Positions 15,613 to 22,354 of a stretch of 32,544 nucleotides of DNA are shown piece by piece. Position 1 is the first letter of the stretch. Every line of letters starts with the position of its first letter. A program made the translations under genes and the position numbers. The DNA is from Saprospiraceae bacterium (GTDB lineage: Bacteria; Bacteroidota; Bacteroidia; Chitinophagales; Saprospiraceae), in contig JAEUUV010000312.1 in the NCBI GenBank assembly GCA_016787285.1, positions 1 to 32,544 of the forward strand, written 5' to 3'. Under the pieces are notes generated by a model, which did no database searches, had not been told where the DNA came from, and saw only the letters and a list, made by a program, of their open reading frames with translations.

Positions 15613-16509
15613 TTATTCGTCCTGGCCTTTGGGGTGGGCTTTTTCATAAATTTCAATCAGCCGGTCAATGGAGTTGTGGGTGTACACCTGTGTGGAGGCC
15701 AGGCTGGAGTGCCCGAGCAGTTCTTTGATGGCATTGAGGTCGGCCCCCCGGTTGGAAAGGTGGGTGGCAAACGAATGTCGCAATACGTGCGGGCTGCGTT
15801 GCTCGGCATTGGTGAAGAGCGACAAATATTTTCGCACAGCGCGATAAACGGCGGCGGGTTGAATATGGCGGCCTTTTTTGTTCAAAAAAAGCCAGGGTTC
15901 CTGTGTGCCGGGAAAGGCCTCGGCCCGCAGGTTCAGAAAATTCTCCAGCAGGCCGGCCAAATAGCGCGCGTATGGCGCCAGGCGCTCCTTGCCGCCTTTG
16001 CCCAGTACCCGGAACACCATCCGCCCAAGGTCAACGTCCGACACTTTCAGGCCTACCAGTTCGCTGCGGCGCATGCCGGTAGCGTACAGGATTTCGAGGA
16101 TCAGCCGCTCCAGTTGGCCGGTGTAGTCGGGGGCAAATTCGACATTGGAGAACAGGTTGGCCATTTCCGGTTCCTGCACGAATACCGGCAGGCGTTTGCC
16201 CATTTTCGGGGCGGTCACCTTGCGCATGGGATCGGAGGATACCAGGCCGCGTTTTTTCAAAAACTTGAAATAGGTGTTCAGGCAGGAAAGCCGGCGGTTG
16301 ACGCTTCGGGCGCTTTGTCCGGCCTGCATCTGGGAGGCAGCCCAGGCCCGTACATGTGAATGCCTTACCTCGGCAACCGAGGTAAGGCATTGAAATTCTT
16401 TGATATAGGCAAGGAACCTGGAAAGGTCGTTTTGATAGGCCGACACGGTGTGTGGCGAAAAACGGCGCTCCAGCGCCAGGTAATTCAAAAACGACTCTTC
16501 GTGGAACAT
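15613..16509 (-). CDS. xerC: Tyrosine recombinase XerC/XerD
   Basis: A 298-residue site-specific tyrosine recombinase of normal Xer length. An N-terminal SAM-like core-binding domain (1-95) precedes the catalytic domain. Catalytic residues are Arg147 (ATGMRRSEL), Lys171 (GKGGKER), His241 and Arg244 ([13 protein letters not shown]), His267 (LGHSS) and the nucleophile Tyr276 (STQVYTH). The position directly downstream of rpsU is a common Bacteroidota arrangement and supports the chromosomal Xer that resolves dimers at dif, rather than a mobile integrase. XerC and XerD cannot be separated with certainty. A perfect 15-bp inverted repeat lies inside the N-terminal coding part (16359-16391). Confidence 0.9.
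   Translation of the reverse strand: MFHEESFLNYLALERRFSPHTVSAYQNDLSRFLAYIKEFQCLTSVAEVRHSHVRAWAASQMQAGQSARSVNRRLSCLNTYFKFLKKRGLVSSDPMRKVTAPKMGKRLPVFVQEPEMANLFSNVEFAPDYTGQLERLILEILYATGMRRSELVGLKVSDVDLGRMVFRVLGKGGKERLAPYARYLAGLLENFLNLRAEAFPGTQEPWLFLNKKGRHIQPAAVYRAVRKYLSLFTNAEQRSPHVLRHSFATHLSNRGADLNAIKELLGHSSLASTQVYTHNSIDRLIEIYEKAHPKGQDE
16359..16391. repeat. Perfect 15-bp inverted repeat inside the xer gene
   Basis: The left arm AATGCCTTACCTCGG (16359-16373), a CAA loop and the right arm CCGAGGTAAGGCATT (16377-16391) form a perfect hairpin. It encodes about residues 40-50 of the recombinase, a linker between helices of the core-binding domain, and keeps the reading frame. Confidence 0.9.
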
Positions 16510-16582
16510 CGGTGCTTGGCGACTGTTGGACTATGCAAGGACAGGCAGTGTCCCCGATTGTTTCATCGCTGCGCCAAATTTA

Positions 16583-16777
16583 TCAATCGTTTTTGTTGCC
16601 GTACATTTCTTCTTTGTACACGGCTTTCAAAACTTCGGCTCGGCGCGTAATGGAAGGTTTGGTAAACGCTTTCCGGCGACGCAGTTCCTTCAGGATGCCG
16701 GCGCGTTCAAATTTCTTTTTGTACTTCTTGAGCACTTTGTCAATGGCTTCGCCGTCTTTGACCTCAACGATGAGCAT
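16583..16777 (-). CDS. rpsU: 30S ribosomal protein S21
   Basis: A 64-residue very basic protein, MLIVEVKDGEAIDKVLKKYK at the start and KAFTKPSITRRAEVLKAVYK later, unmistakable S21 of normal Bacteroidota length. The ATG at 16777 is chosen because the protein starts in the conserved first strand; a longer open frame upstream is not S21-like. AAAGGAA lies a few bases upstream. A near-perfect Bacteroidota -7 box is at 16828-16835, giving a leader of about 40-50 nt. S21 contacts the anti-Shine-Dalgarno region of 16S rRNA and has been linked to leader choice in Bacteroidota. xerC/D follows after 73 bp. Confidence 0.96.
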   Translation of the reverse strand: MLIVEVKDGEAIDKVLKKYKKKFERAGILKELRRRKAFTKPSITRRAEVLKAVYKEEMYGNKND

Positions 16778-16827
16778 GAAATTGTTCCTTTTTTGTTGAA
16801 AAATTAATTGCGTGAAAATTCGGGCTG

Positions 16828-16835
16828 CAAAGGTA
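16828..16835 (-). promoter_or_regulatory. -7 box of rpsU
   Basis: On the minus strand it reads TACCTTTG followed by CAG, a full match to TAnnTTTG, about 51 bp upstream of the S21 start. A TTGACA further upstream is too distant to be the -33 element. Confidence 0.6.
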
Positions 16836-16920
16836 ACACGAAAAACCGCGAAAGAAAAAGCAGGTGTCAAAAGAAAATTCCGACGCCGGAAAATTGGAGG
16901 GTTGCCCGATGCCGCCGGGT

Positions 16921-17823
16921 TCAGAAAAATAGTTCCTGCGCCACCCGGAATGTGTTGGCGTGCGCTTCCACAATGTCGGCCAAACGATGCGAGTAACCGC
17001 CACCCATACTGACCGCTACGGGCAGGTGGTTCTGCCGGCACAGGTCGAGTACGAACCGGTCGCGCTCCCGGCAGCCGGCGCGGGAAATGTGGAGCCGGCC
17101 CAGTTTGTCGGTCGCAAGGATGTCTACTCCGCTGAGGTAAAACACAAAATCGGGTTGCACCTCGTCGAGCAGCCGGGGCAGGGTTTCGCGCAGGAGGTGC
17201 AGATACGGCTTGTCGTCCATGCCATCGGGCAGGGCCAGATCGAGATCGGACTGCTCCTTTCGCAGGGGGTAGTTGCGTTCGCCGTGCATGGAAAAGGTGA
17301 ACACACGCGGCTCGCGGCGGAAGATGTGCGCCGTTCCGTTACCCTGATGCACGTCAAGGTCCACAATCAGGATTTTTTGGGCGAAGCCGTTGTGCAACAG
17401 GAAGTTGGCCGCTACTGCCTGGTCGTTGAAGCAGCAATACCCTTCGCCCCGATCGGCGAAGGCATGGTGGGTACCGCCGGCAATGTTCATGGCCACGCCG
17501 TATAGCCGGGCGAAAAGGGCGCATTGCACGGTACCCTGCGCAATGTGCCGTCCGCGCGTCACGAATTTCTCATTGATCGGAAACCCGATAGCACGCACCT
17601 CCCGCTCCGAAAGGGTCACCCGGGTGAGTTTTTCCCAGTACTCGCCGGTGTGCGTGTGCAGCGCAACGGATTGATCCAGCAATTCAGGGTGGAAAAAATT
17701 AGCCTCCGATACCGTGCCTTCGTACAATAACTGCTCGGGTAGCAATTCATACTTGGCCATCGGGAAGCGGTGGCCGTCCGGCAATTCGTATTTGTACACA
17801 GGCGAATAGGCAATCCTGAGCAT
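16921..17823 (-). CDS. Histone-deacetylase-family (AcuC-like) zinc hydrolase
   Basis: A 300-residue HDAC-fold enzyme. The active-site pair His119-His120 is in GGTHHAFADRGEGYC. The zinc ligands are Asp157 and His159 (DLDVHQGNGT) and Asp239 (ILATDKLGR), and Tyr277 (MGGGYS) is the transition-state tyrosine. All key residues are intact. Bacterial members deacetylate acyl-lysine proteins, acetyl-CoA synthetase or acetylated polyamines; the substrate here is unknown. It lacks a signal peptide. It follows the small eRF1-like gene on the same strand, separated by a long inverted repeat (17828-17885), and lies 143 bp upstream of rpsU, which has its own promoter. Confidence 0.88.
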   Translation of the reverse strand: MLRIAYSPVYKYELPDGHRFPMAKYELLPEQLLYEGTVSEANFFHPELLDQSVALHTHTGEYWEKLTRVTLSEREVRAIGFPINEKFVTRGRHIAQGTVQCALFARLYGVAMNIAGGTHHAFADRGEGYCCFNDQAVAANFLLHNGFAQKILIVDLDVHQGNGTAHIFRREPRVFTFSMHGERNYPLRKEQSDLDLALPDGMDDKPYLHLLRETLPRLLDEVQPDFVFYLSGVDILATDKLGRLHISRAGCRERDRFVLDLCRQNHLPVAVSMGGGYSHRLADIVEAHANTFRVAQELFF

Positions 17824-17827
17824 GGCT

Positions 17828-17885
17828 GTTTTGCACCGCGGAAACGCGGGTATTTAGGAACCTCAACGTCCCCGCGGTGCAAAAC
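17828..17885. repeat. 14-bp perfect inverted repeat between two minus-strand genes
   Basis: GTTTTGCACCGCGG (17828-17841) is the exact inverse of 17872-17885, with a 30-nt loop. A small nested hairpin, CCGCG-GAAA-CGCGG, overlaps the left arm. It lies just upstream of the HDAC start and after the end of the 144-residue gene. It may be a repeat element or leader structure; no U-tract typical of a terminator follows. Confidence 0.7.
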
Positions 17886-17913
17886 TCCTCAAAAGCGAAT
17901 TTGGTTGAAAACC

Positions 17914-18348
17914 TCAGGCCACTTTTTCGGAAAAGAAGTCGCGCACGCGGGCCACGATCTGGTTCTGCGTCATGGAGTCGGCGGATTGTACCGATACAAT
18001 TTCGGGATGAAAATTCTTGAGCGACTCCATGGCATGCTTCAGGCCTAATTTGGCTTCGGCAGGGCCGAAAATGAAAATTTCATCCGTTGCCGGATCAATC
18101 TCCCGGATCAGCGACTCAAAATACCGCTTTTCCTCCTGCTTGCGCCGGGCCTCGTGGCTGTTCTCGCTGATGCCGCCCTGCGGCCCCCAAGGCGTATTGC
18201 TGCGCGCGCCGCCTTTGGCTACGCCCCATTCAATTTCAGACTCAAGGTGCTTTACCTCTGGTGCGCCGCCTTTTTCATCATCCATAGCTACAAGCCATGC
18301 TTCCTTGTGATCCAGCCAGATTCCCACTTTTTTCTTATAGTTTTTCAT
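17914..18348 (-). CDS. Conserved small protein, possibly eRF1-domain-like (baeRF)
   Basis: A 144-residue soluble protein. The N-terminal strand KKVGIWLDHKEAWLVAMDDE, a central PWGPQGGISENSHEARRKQEE segment (written in two parts: PWGPQG, then ISENSHEARRKQEEKRYFE), and a C-terminal DEIFIFGPAEAKLGLKHAM plus MTQNQIVARVRDFF recall bacterial proteins related to archaeo-eukaryotic release-factor domains, but this assignment is tentative. There is no signal peptide or membrane segment. A weak -7 box lies upstream (18368-18375). It precedes the HDAC gene on the same strand. A role in translation or ribosome stress would be a guess from the fold. Confidence 0.6.
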   Translation of the reverse strand: MKNYKKKVGIWLDHKEAWLVAMDDEKGGAPEVKHLESEIEWGVAKGGARSNTPWGPQGGISENSHEARRKQEEKRYFESLIREIDPATDEIFIFGPAEAKLGLKHAMESLKNFHPEIVSVQSADSMTQNQIVARVRDFFSEKVA

Positions 18349-18665
18349 AACATCTACTTTTTTGAAGCAAATGTCGGCGCTCGGATAGGGTAGGGCTTTA
18401 ATGGTGGTCAGGGGTATGGGTGATTCGTGTCACGGGGTAATCGGCAGTCTCATTCCGAACCAATTTGCACCTGACGGGAAGTAATTCATCCGTGTTTTCG
18501 CGTGAGAATTTTGTTACTATTAATCGTGCTTTATGCAAACAATTGTCATTTTGTTTAATTATGCTATTTTCAATTCAACTTTAATTTAAACAAAAATGAC
18601 CTCCTCCCGTTCCATGTGTCTTTCACCTTTGCACACCATTTTTCAAACTCAACATTTTAGCACAC
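18349..18665. other. Divergent intergenic region, AT-rich
   Basis: 317 bp without a convincing gene. It holds a weak minus-strand -7 box (GACATTTG as read on the minus strand, 18368-18375) and a plus-strand -7 box for the fasciclin gene (CACCTTTG, 18624-18631). The part from about 18520 to 18600 is markedly A/T-rich. No RNA gene or large repeat was recognised. Confidence 0.6.
18624..18631 (+). promoter_or_regulatory. Putative -7 box of the fasciclin gene
   Basis: CACCTTTG followed by CAC, 34 bp before the ATG at 18666, resembles TAnnTTTG at seven of eight positions. Confidence 0.4.
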
Positions 18666-19598
18666 ATGAAAAAATTACTTTTTAGCCTGATCCTCGCCCT
18701 GGGCGCCACGCTGGTGTTTACATCTTGTAAAGATGACGAAGAAGATACCAAGAACATCGTAGAACTTGCGCAGGGTACTGCCGACCTGAGTACGCTTGTT
18801 GCGGCTGTTCAGCGCGCAGGACTTGCCGATGAACTCTCCGGCACAGACAAACTCACTGTCTTCGCTCCAACCAATGCGGCATTCGCATCTCTGCTCAGCT
18901 CGCTGGGTTTTTCCAAACTGGAAGATGTGCCTACCGACATTTTGGAAGATATTCTGCTGAACCACGTGGTGAGCGGCGAAGTCCGCTCCACGGCACTGAC
19001 CACCGGCTATGTCCAAACGCTTTTGCCGTTCGGTACTTCGAGCAGTTACCTGAACAACTATGTTGACCTGACGAGCGGTGTCAAAATTGGTGGCTCTACT
19101 GTGACTACGGCAGATGTGAGCGCTTCCAACGGCGTGGTACACATAATTGACAAGGTAATTCTTCCTCCTACGGTGGTAAATCAGGCGCTGAACAACCCGA
19201 ATTTCAGCACTCTGGTGGCAGCCCTTACCCGTTCCGATCTCGGGGTTGATTATGTAACGCTCTTGTCCGGCACGGGGCCTTTCACGGTATTTGCGCCGAC
19301 CAATGCAGCCTTTACGGCGCTGCTCGCCGAGTTGGGTTTTGCCAACCTGAATGCTATTCCGGCCGCGACGCTGAATGCTGTGCTCCAGTATCACGTAGTA
19401 AATGGCGCCAACGTACGCTCCACCCAACTGACAAACCAGCAAGTGGTCACGACATTTGGAGGGGGAACGTTCAAAATTGACCTCACGGGAGGCGCCAAAA
19501 TCGTGGATGCCCAAAACCGCACGTCCAATATTATCGCCACGGATGTGCAAGGCGCCAATGGCGTAGTGCATGCAATTGACAAAGTGATTCTGCCTTAA
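18666..19598 (+). CDS. Fasciclin (FAS1) two-domain lipoprotein
   Basis: A 310-residue predicted lipoprotein. The signal peptide ends in lipobox FTSC with Cys21, followed by an acidic KDDEEDTK stretch that may favour surface export. Two FAS1 domains follow at about 35-168 and 173-310. Each has the H1 motif LTVFAPTNAAFASLL or FTVFAPTNAAFTALL, a YHVV/NHVV motif, and an H2 motif ending NGVVHIIDKVILP or NGVVHAIDKVILP. FAS1 domains mediate adhesion to matrix or polysaccharide. The gene is monocistronic with its own promoter and a strong terminator. Confidence 0.93.
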   Translation: MKKLLFSLILALGATLVFTSCKDDEEDTKNIVELAQGTADLSTLVAAVQRAGLADELSGTDKLTVFAPTNAAFASLLSSLGFSKLEDVPTDILEDILLNHVVSGEVRSTALTTGYVQTLLPFGTSSSYLNNYVDLTSGVKIGGSTVTTADVSASNGVVHIIDKVILPPTVVNQALNNPNFSTLVAALTRSDLGVDYVTLLSGTGPFTVFAPTNAAFTALLAELGFANLNAIPAATLNAVLQYHVVNGANVRSTQLTNQQVVTTFGGGTFKIDLTGGAKIVDAQNRTSNIIATDVQGANGVVHAIDKVILP

Positions 19599-19634
19599 TT
19601 CCTTGGCGGGAAGTACGTTAGACCGTAATCAATT

Positions 19635-19679
19635 GGAAGACCGTCCGCATTTTTTGGTGCCGGACGGTCTTCCTTTTTT
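19635..19679 (+). terminator. Intrinsic terminator after the fasciclin gene
   Basis: A perfect 13-bp stem (GGAAGACCGTCCG at 19635-19647 and its inverse at 19661-19673) with a 13-nt loop is followed by six T residues. It lies 36 bp after the stop codon. Confidence 0.9.
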
Positions 19680-19711
19680 GGAGCGTTCTGTACCGATATT
19701 TCACAGCCGGT

Positions 19712-20776
19712 CTACCTACGGCTGTCAATCGTTTCGCACAGGGATTTCAGGAATCCGGCCGGGTAGCGCCGCACCGTGGAGGTGTCGAGGTGAAAGAACG
19801 CCACGCGGGCGTCACGCGCCAGCCGGATGCCTGCGGCGAGTGTCGCGGCCTGTCGTAGCAGGTTGGTGTCCACGGTTTCGTAACGCACATGGTCGTCGGG
19901 AAGCAGGTTTGGCAGTTTTGAGTGTTGAGTTTTGGGTGTTGAGTTTTGAGGAGGCTCAACATTGGGGACGATTTTCCAAAGTTCCCCATCGCGGTAAATC
20001 AGTGCCCAGGAGTATGCGGGCAAGGCCACATCAAGCGGCAGGGGGTATTCAGGCGGCGCGCCGTGCAGGTATTTCTCCGCAGCAGCCGGCTGAAAGATGG
20101 AGTTCGGCTCGTCGGGATCGTGAATATCGCCGGTGTTGTACAACATAAGCAAGCCACGGTCAACCGGCGGCACGCCGGTTCGGTCGGGAAATTTGTACTG
20201 GTGCAGTCGGATCGTGGCACTCAAGCGTGTGCCGGAAGGGAGCAGGCGCCGGATTTTTTTCAAAAAAGAAAAAAACGCTGCACGGGTAGCGTCCGTCCAG
20301 TCGCAGTCGAACTGGATTTCTGTTGACTGGTTGACTGGTTGACTGGTTGACTGGTTGACTGGTAGATTGGTTGATGGGGGGAATTGCTCTGTGATTTTTA
20401 TGATTGCTGTCGCAGTTTTTTGCGCCAGCCAGTCCAGTTTTTCCTCGGAAATATGCTGAAATACGTTGTTGGTGATGAATACGCAGGGCACGATTGTCCG
20501 TCCGGCAAGTCCGGCGGTATCGTCTACCGTCAGCAGGGAATAAGGCCGAATGGTGCCGTCGGCGTCTCTGGCGATGTCGAGAAACTTGACGTACAGCGTC
20601 CGGCAGTTCAGGCTATCAAGCAGGAAAATTTCAGTGGGCGTCGGCGCCAGCCGGTTCTTCCAGTGGAAAAACGCGGGCTGCACGGGTTGAGGTGGCGCCT
20701 GGCATGCCGTCAGCGCACAGGCGGCAAACACGATGAAGGCCGCCTGTATGAACCTTGCATTGGGGTGGGGTACCAT
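19712..20776 (-). CDS. Lipoprotein of unknown function with microsatellite insertions
   Basis: A 354-residue predicted lipoprotein read from ATG 20776; ATG 20797 is an alternative. The signal peptide ends ACALTAC. The mature part contains NCRTLYVKFLDIARDADG, IQFDCDWTDATRAAFF and LSATIRLHQYKFPD, which look like strands and loops of a TIM-barrel glycosidase-like fold; no family was recognised. Two low-complexity inserts come from DNA repeats. One is an 8-bp unit (20323-20378) encoding the Pro-Val-Asn-Gln-Ser-Thr stretch near 133-152. The other is a 14-bp unit (19914-19948) encoding Asn-Ser-Thr-Pro-Lys-Thr-Gln near 277-288. Copy-number change of the 8-bp unit would shift the frame. It follows the methyltransferase after 34 bp and is convergent with the fasciclin gene. 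Confidence 0.7.
   Translation of the reverse strand: MVPHPNARFIQAAFIVFAACALTACQAPPQPVQPAFFHWKNRLAPTPTEIFLLDSLNCRTLYVKFLDIARDADGTIRPYSLLTVDDTAGLAGRTIVPCVFITNNVFQHISEEKLDWLAQKTATAIIKITEQFPPSTNLPVNQSTSQPVNQSTEIQFDCDWTDATRAAFFSFLKKIRRLLPSGTRLSATIRLHQYKFPDRTGVPPVDRGLLMLYNTGDIHDPDEPNSIFQPAAAEKYLHGAPPEYPLPLDVALPAYSWALIYRDGELWKIVPNVEPPQNSTPKTQHSKLPNLLPDDHVRYETVDTNLLRQAATLAAGIRLARDARVAFFHLDTSTVRRYPAGFLKSLCETIDSRR
19914..19948. repeat. 14-bp tandem repeat in coding sequence
   Basis: About 2.5 copies of AGTTTTGrGTGTTG lie inside the lipoprotein gene, read antisense as an Asn/Thr/Gln/Lys-rich linker. Confidence 0.75.
20323..20378. repeat. Octanucleotide microsatellite in coding sequence
   Basis: Five perfect copies of TTGACTGG (20323-20362) are followed by two degenerate ones (TAGATTGG, TTGATGGG). 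The unit length is not a multiple of three, so gain or loss of a unit shifts the frame of the lipoprotein gene. Confidence 0.92.
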
Positions 20777-20810
20777 AATGCGTATGTAAAATAACATATC
20801 CGGGATCAGG

Positions 20811-21563
20811 TTACGTGTACGCCCGGGACACACGCCCGATCCGCCCAAAAATGGGGAAGCGTACCGTTTTGACCGGCTCATTTCCCCATGCTTTATTCAG
20901 GGTTGTCGCAAAGGTGGCGTCCAGGGGATTGTGCCCGGTTTGTTTTTCATAATGCCGCAGCGCCGACCACGTAGACAGGTAGCCCAGCAAATGCTCGGGT
21001 GTCCAGTGGTACTCCGAGGCCATTTCCGGCAACGGAATTTCCTGAAAGGGAAACGAAATGGTGGTCAAGGCCTCATCCACAAGCCGGCGCTCGGGATCCC
21101 AGTAAGCATCCAGAATGTCGCGGTACAGGTGCATGACGACTGCATCTGTGGCGGCGTCAATCTGCAAAAGTCCGTAGCCCACCAGGGCCAACAGCCCGCC
21201 GGGACGCAGTACGCGCCGCACTTCGGTGTAAAATTTTTCCAGATCAAACCAGTGCGCGGCCTGCCCGACCGTTACCAGATCGAAGGCGCTTTCCGAAAAA
21301 ACCGGCTGCTCCGCCGCACCGACCCGATAGCGGATGTTGGGGCGCAGCAGGGCATTTTTTAACTGGTTTTCGCTGATGTCCGTGGCTTCCACCTGACGGA
21401 AGCGTTCGGCCAGCACGGCAGCGATCTGGCCGTTGCCGGTGGCGCAGTCCCAGGCGCAGTCGAACTGCCGGCACTGCGCGAACAGGAAATCAAAAAGCGC
21501 CGCCGGGTAGCCTGGCCGGAAGCGGGCGTATTCGGTGGCGCTGTGGGAGAAGTTGTCTTTCAT
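20811..21563 (-). CDS. Class I SAM-dependent methyltransferase
   Basis: A 250-residue cytoplasmic methyltransferase of the Methyltransf_11/UbiE-like type. It begins with SATEYARFRPGYP, as in Bacteroidota and yeast Tmt/Crg1-like proteins. Motif I is DCATGNGQ (39-46), with an acidic residue at the end of the second strand (VEATDIS, Asp62), then the post-II AAEQPVF and FDLVTVGQAAHWFD, and RVLRPGGLLALVGYG. The substrate is unknown. It is divergent from the Uma2 gene with a 73-bp gap, and its stop lies 34 bp upstream of the lipoprotein start, so the two are probably co-transcribed. Confidence 0.88.
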   Translation of the reverse strand: MKDNFSHSATEYARFRPGYPAALFDFLFAQCRQFDCAWDCATGNGQIAAVLAERFRQVEATDISENQLKNALLRPNIRYRVGAAEQPVFSESAFDLVTVGQAAHWFDLEKFYTEVRRVLRPGGLLALVGYGLLQIDAATDAVVMHLYRDILDAYWDPERRLVDEALTTISFPFQEIPLPEMASEYHWTPEHLLGYLSTWSALRHYEKQTGHNPLDATFATTLNKAWGNEPVKTVRFPIFGRIGRVSRAYT

Positions 21564-21613
21564 GGCTGGGCGAAAATAGTGCCTACGCCGTCATTTTTCC
21601 CTCGCATTCTTGC

Positions 21614-21621
21614 TACTTTTG
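21614..21621 (+). promoter_or_regulatory. -7 box of the Uma2 gene
   Basis: TACTTTTG is a full match to TAnnTTTG and lies only 15 bp before the ATG at 21637, implying a very short leader. Confidence 0.5.
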
Positions 21622-21636
21622 CAAAAAAATCAACCC

Positions 21637-22227
21637 ATGCCTATCACATCGCTCAGCCAGTTGGATCCCCAGGCCAACTACACGTATGCGGACTACCTCA
21701 CTTGGCAAATTCAGGAGCGCGTGGAATTGCTGCGCGGAAAAATCCGCCAGATGGCCGCACCCAATCGGGGGCACCAGGGCATCAGCCTGAACCTGTCACG
21801 CATGTTTTCCACGGCACTATTGAAAAGCCCGTGCAAGGTGTACGCCGCCCCTTTCGACGTGCGCCTAACCCGCTTCAGCAAGTTGAAAAACAAGGAGGTG
21901 ACCACCGTCGTCCAGCCCGACTTGTGCGTGATCTGTGATCCGGAAAAATTAGATGTGCGTGGCTGCATCGGCGCGCCCGATCTGGTGGTGGAAATCCTTT
22001 CGCCCGGCAACAGCAAGACCGAAATGAAGGACAAGTTCGACTTATACGAAGAGGCCGGCGTGCGCGAGTACTGGCTCGTGTACCCCGGCGAACGCAGTGT
22101 GCAAATTTTTCAACTGAACGAAACCGGCCGCTACATCGGCCTGCGCCCATACGTGGACGGCGATACCGTAACCACGCCCATCGTGCCCGGCATGGAGGTG
22201 GTTTTGGCGGATGTGTTTGACATCTGA
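21637..22227 (+). CDS. Uma2 family (DUF820) PD-(D/E)XK nuclease-fold protein
   Basis: A 196-residue Uma2/DUF820 protein. Typical features are YTYADYLTW, the ERVELLRGKI segment with Glu30, VQPDLCVIC with Asp95, and PDLVVEILSPGNS with Glu119, then DLYEEAGVREYWLVYP. These match the acidic positions of the PD-(D/E)XK core. The family is abundant in cyanobacteria and Bacteroidota; nuclease activity is presumed from the fold and the biological role is unknown. ATG 21637 is preferred over an in-frame TTG nine codons upstream because the -7 box overlaps that stretch. Confidence 0.88.
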   Translation: MPITSLSQLDPQANYTYADYLTWQIQERVELLRGKIRQMAAPNRGHQGISLNLSRMFSTALLKSPCKVYAAPFDVRLTRFSKLKNKEVTTVVQPDLCVICDPEKLDVRGCIGAPDLVVEILSPGNSKTEMKDKFDLYEEAGVREYWLVYPGERSVQIFQLNETGRYIGLRPYVDGDTVTTPIVPGMEVVLADVFDI

Positions 22228-22253
22228 TATACTTGACGACTAAGCCATCACAT

Positions 22254-22350
22254 TTTTTGTCATTTTGGAGAAATCCGTCCACTCTACGCCGGGCTGCACC
22301 CTCGGGCTGCACTGTCGTAGAGCGGACGGATTTTTCCAAAATGACAAAAA
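22254..22350. repeat. Palindromic repeat element with TTTTTGTCATT termini
   Basis: Arms of 35 bp (22254-22288 and 22316-22350) pair with two mismatches around a 27-nt loop holding two copies of CGGGCTGCAC. Arms begin TTTTTGTCATTTTGGA and end near TCCGTCCACTCTACG. It lies between the convergent Uma2 and metalloprotease genes. No U-tract follows the stem, so it is a repeat element rather than a classical terminator. Its inner arm is nearly identical to that of the element at 26604. Confidence 0.85.
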
Positions 22351-22354
22351 GGCC

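Noticed and set aside
15613-16509. Tyrosine recombinase as an integrase of a mobile island
   Set aside because: Length, motifs and the position after rpsU fit the housekeeping Xer; no attachment-site repeats or cargo genes are seen.
22254-22350. Bidirectional terminator between Uma2 and the metalloprotease
   Set aside because: The stem is strong but not followed by U-tracts on either strand, and its arms recur at 26604, so a repeat element is the better call; a secondary terminator role remains possible.
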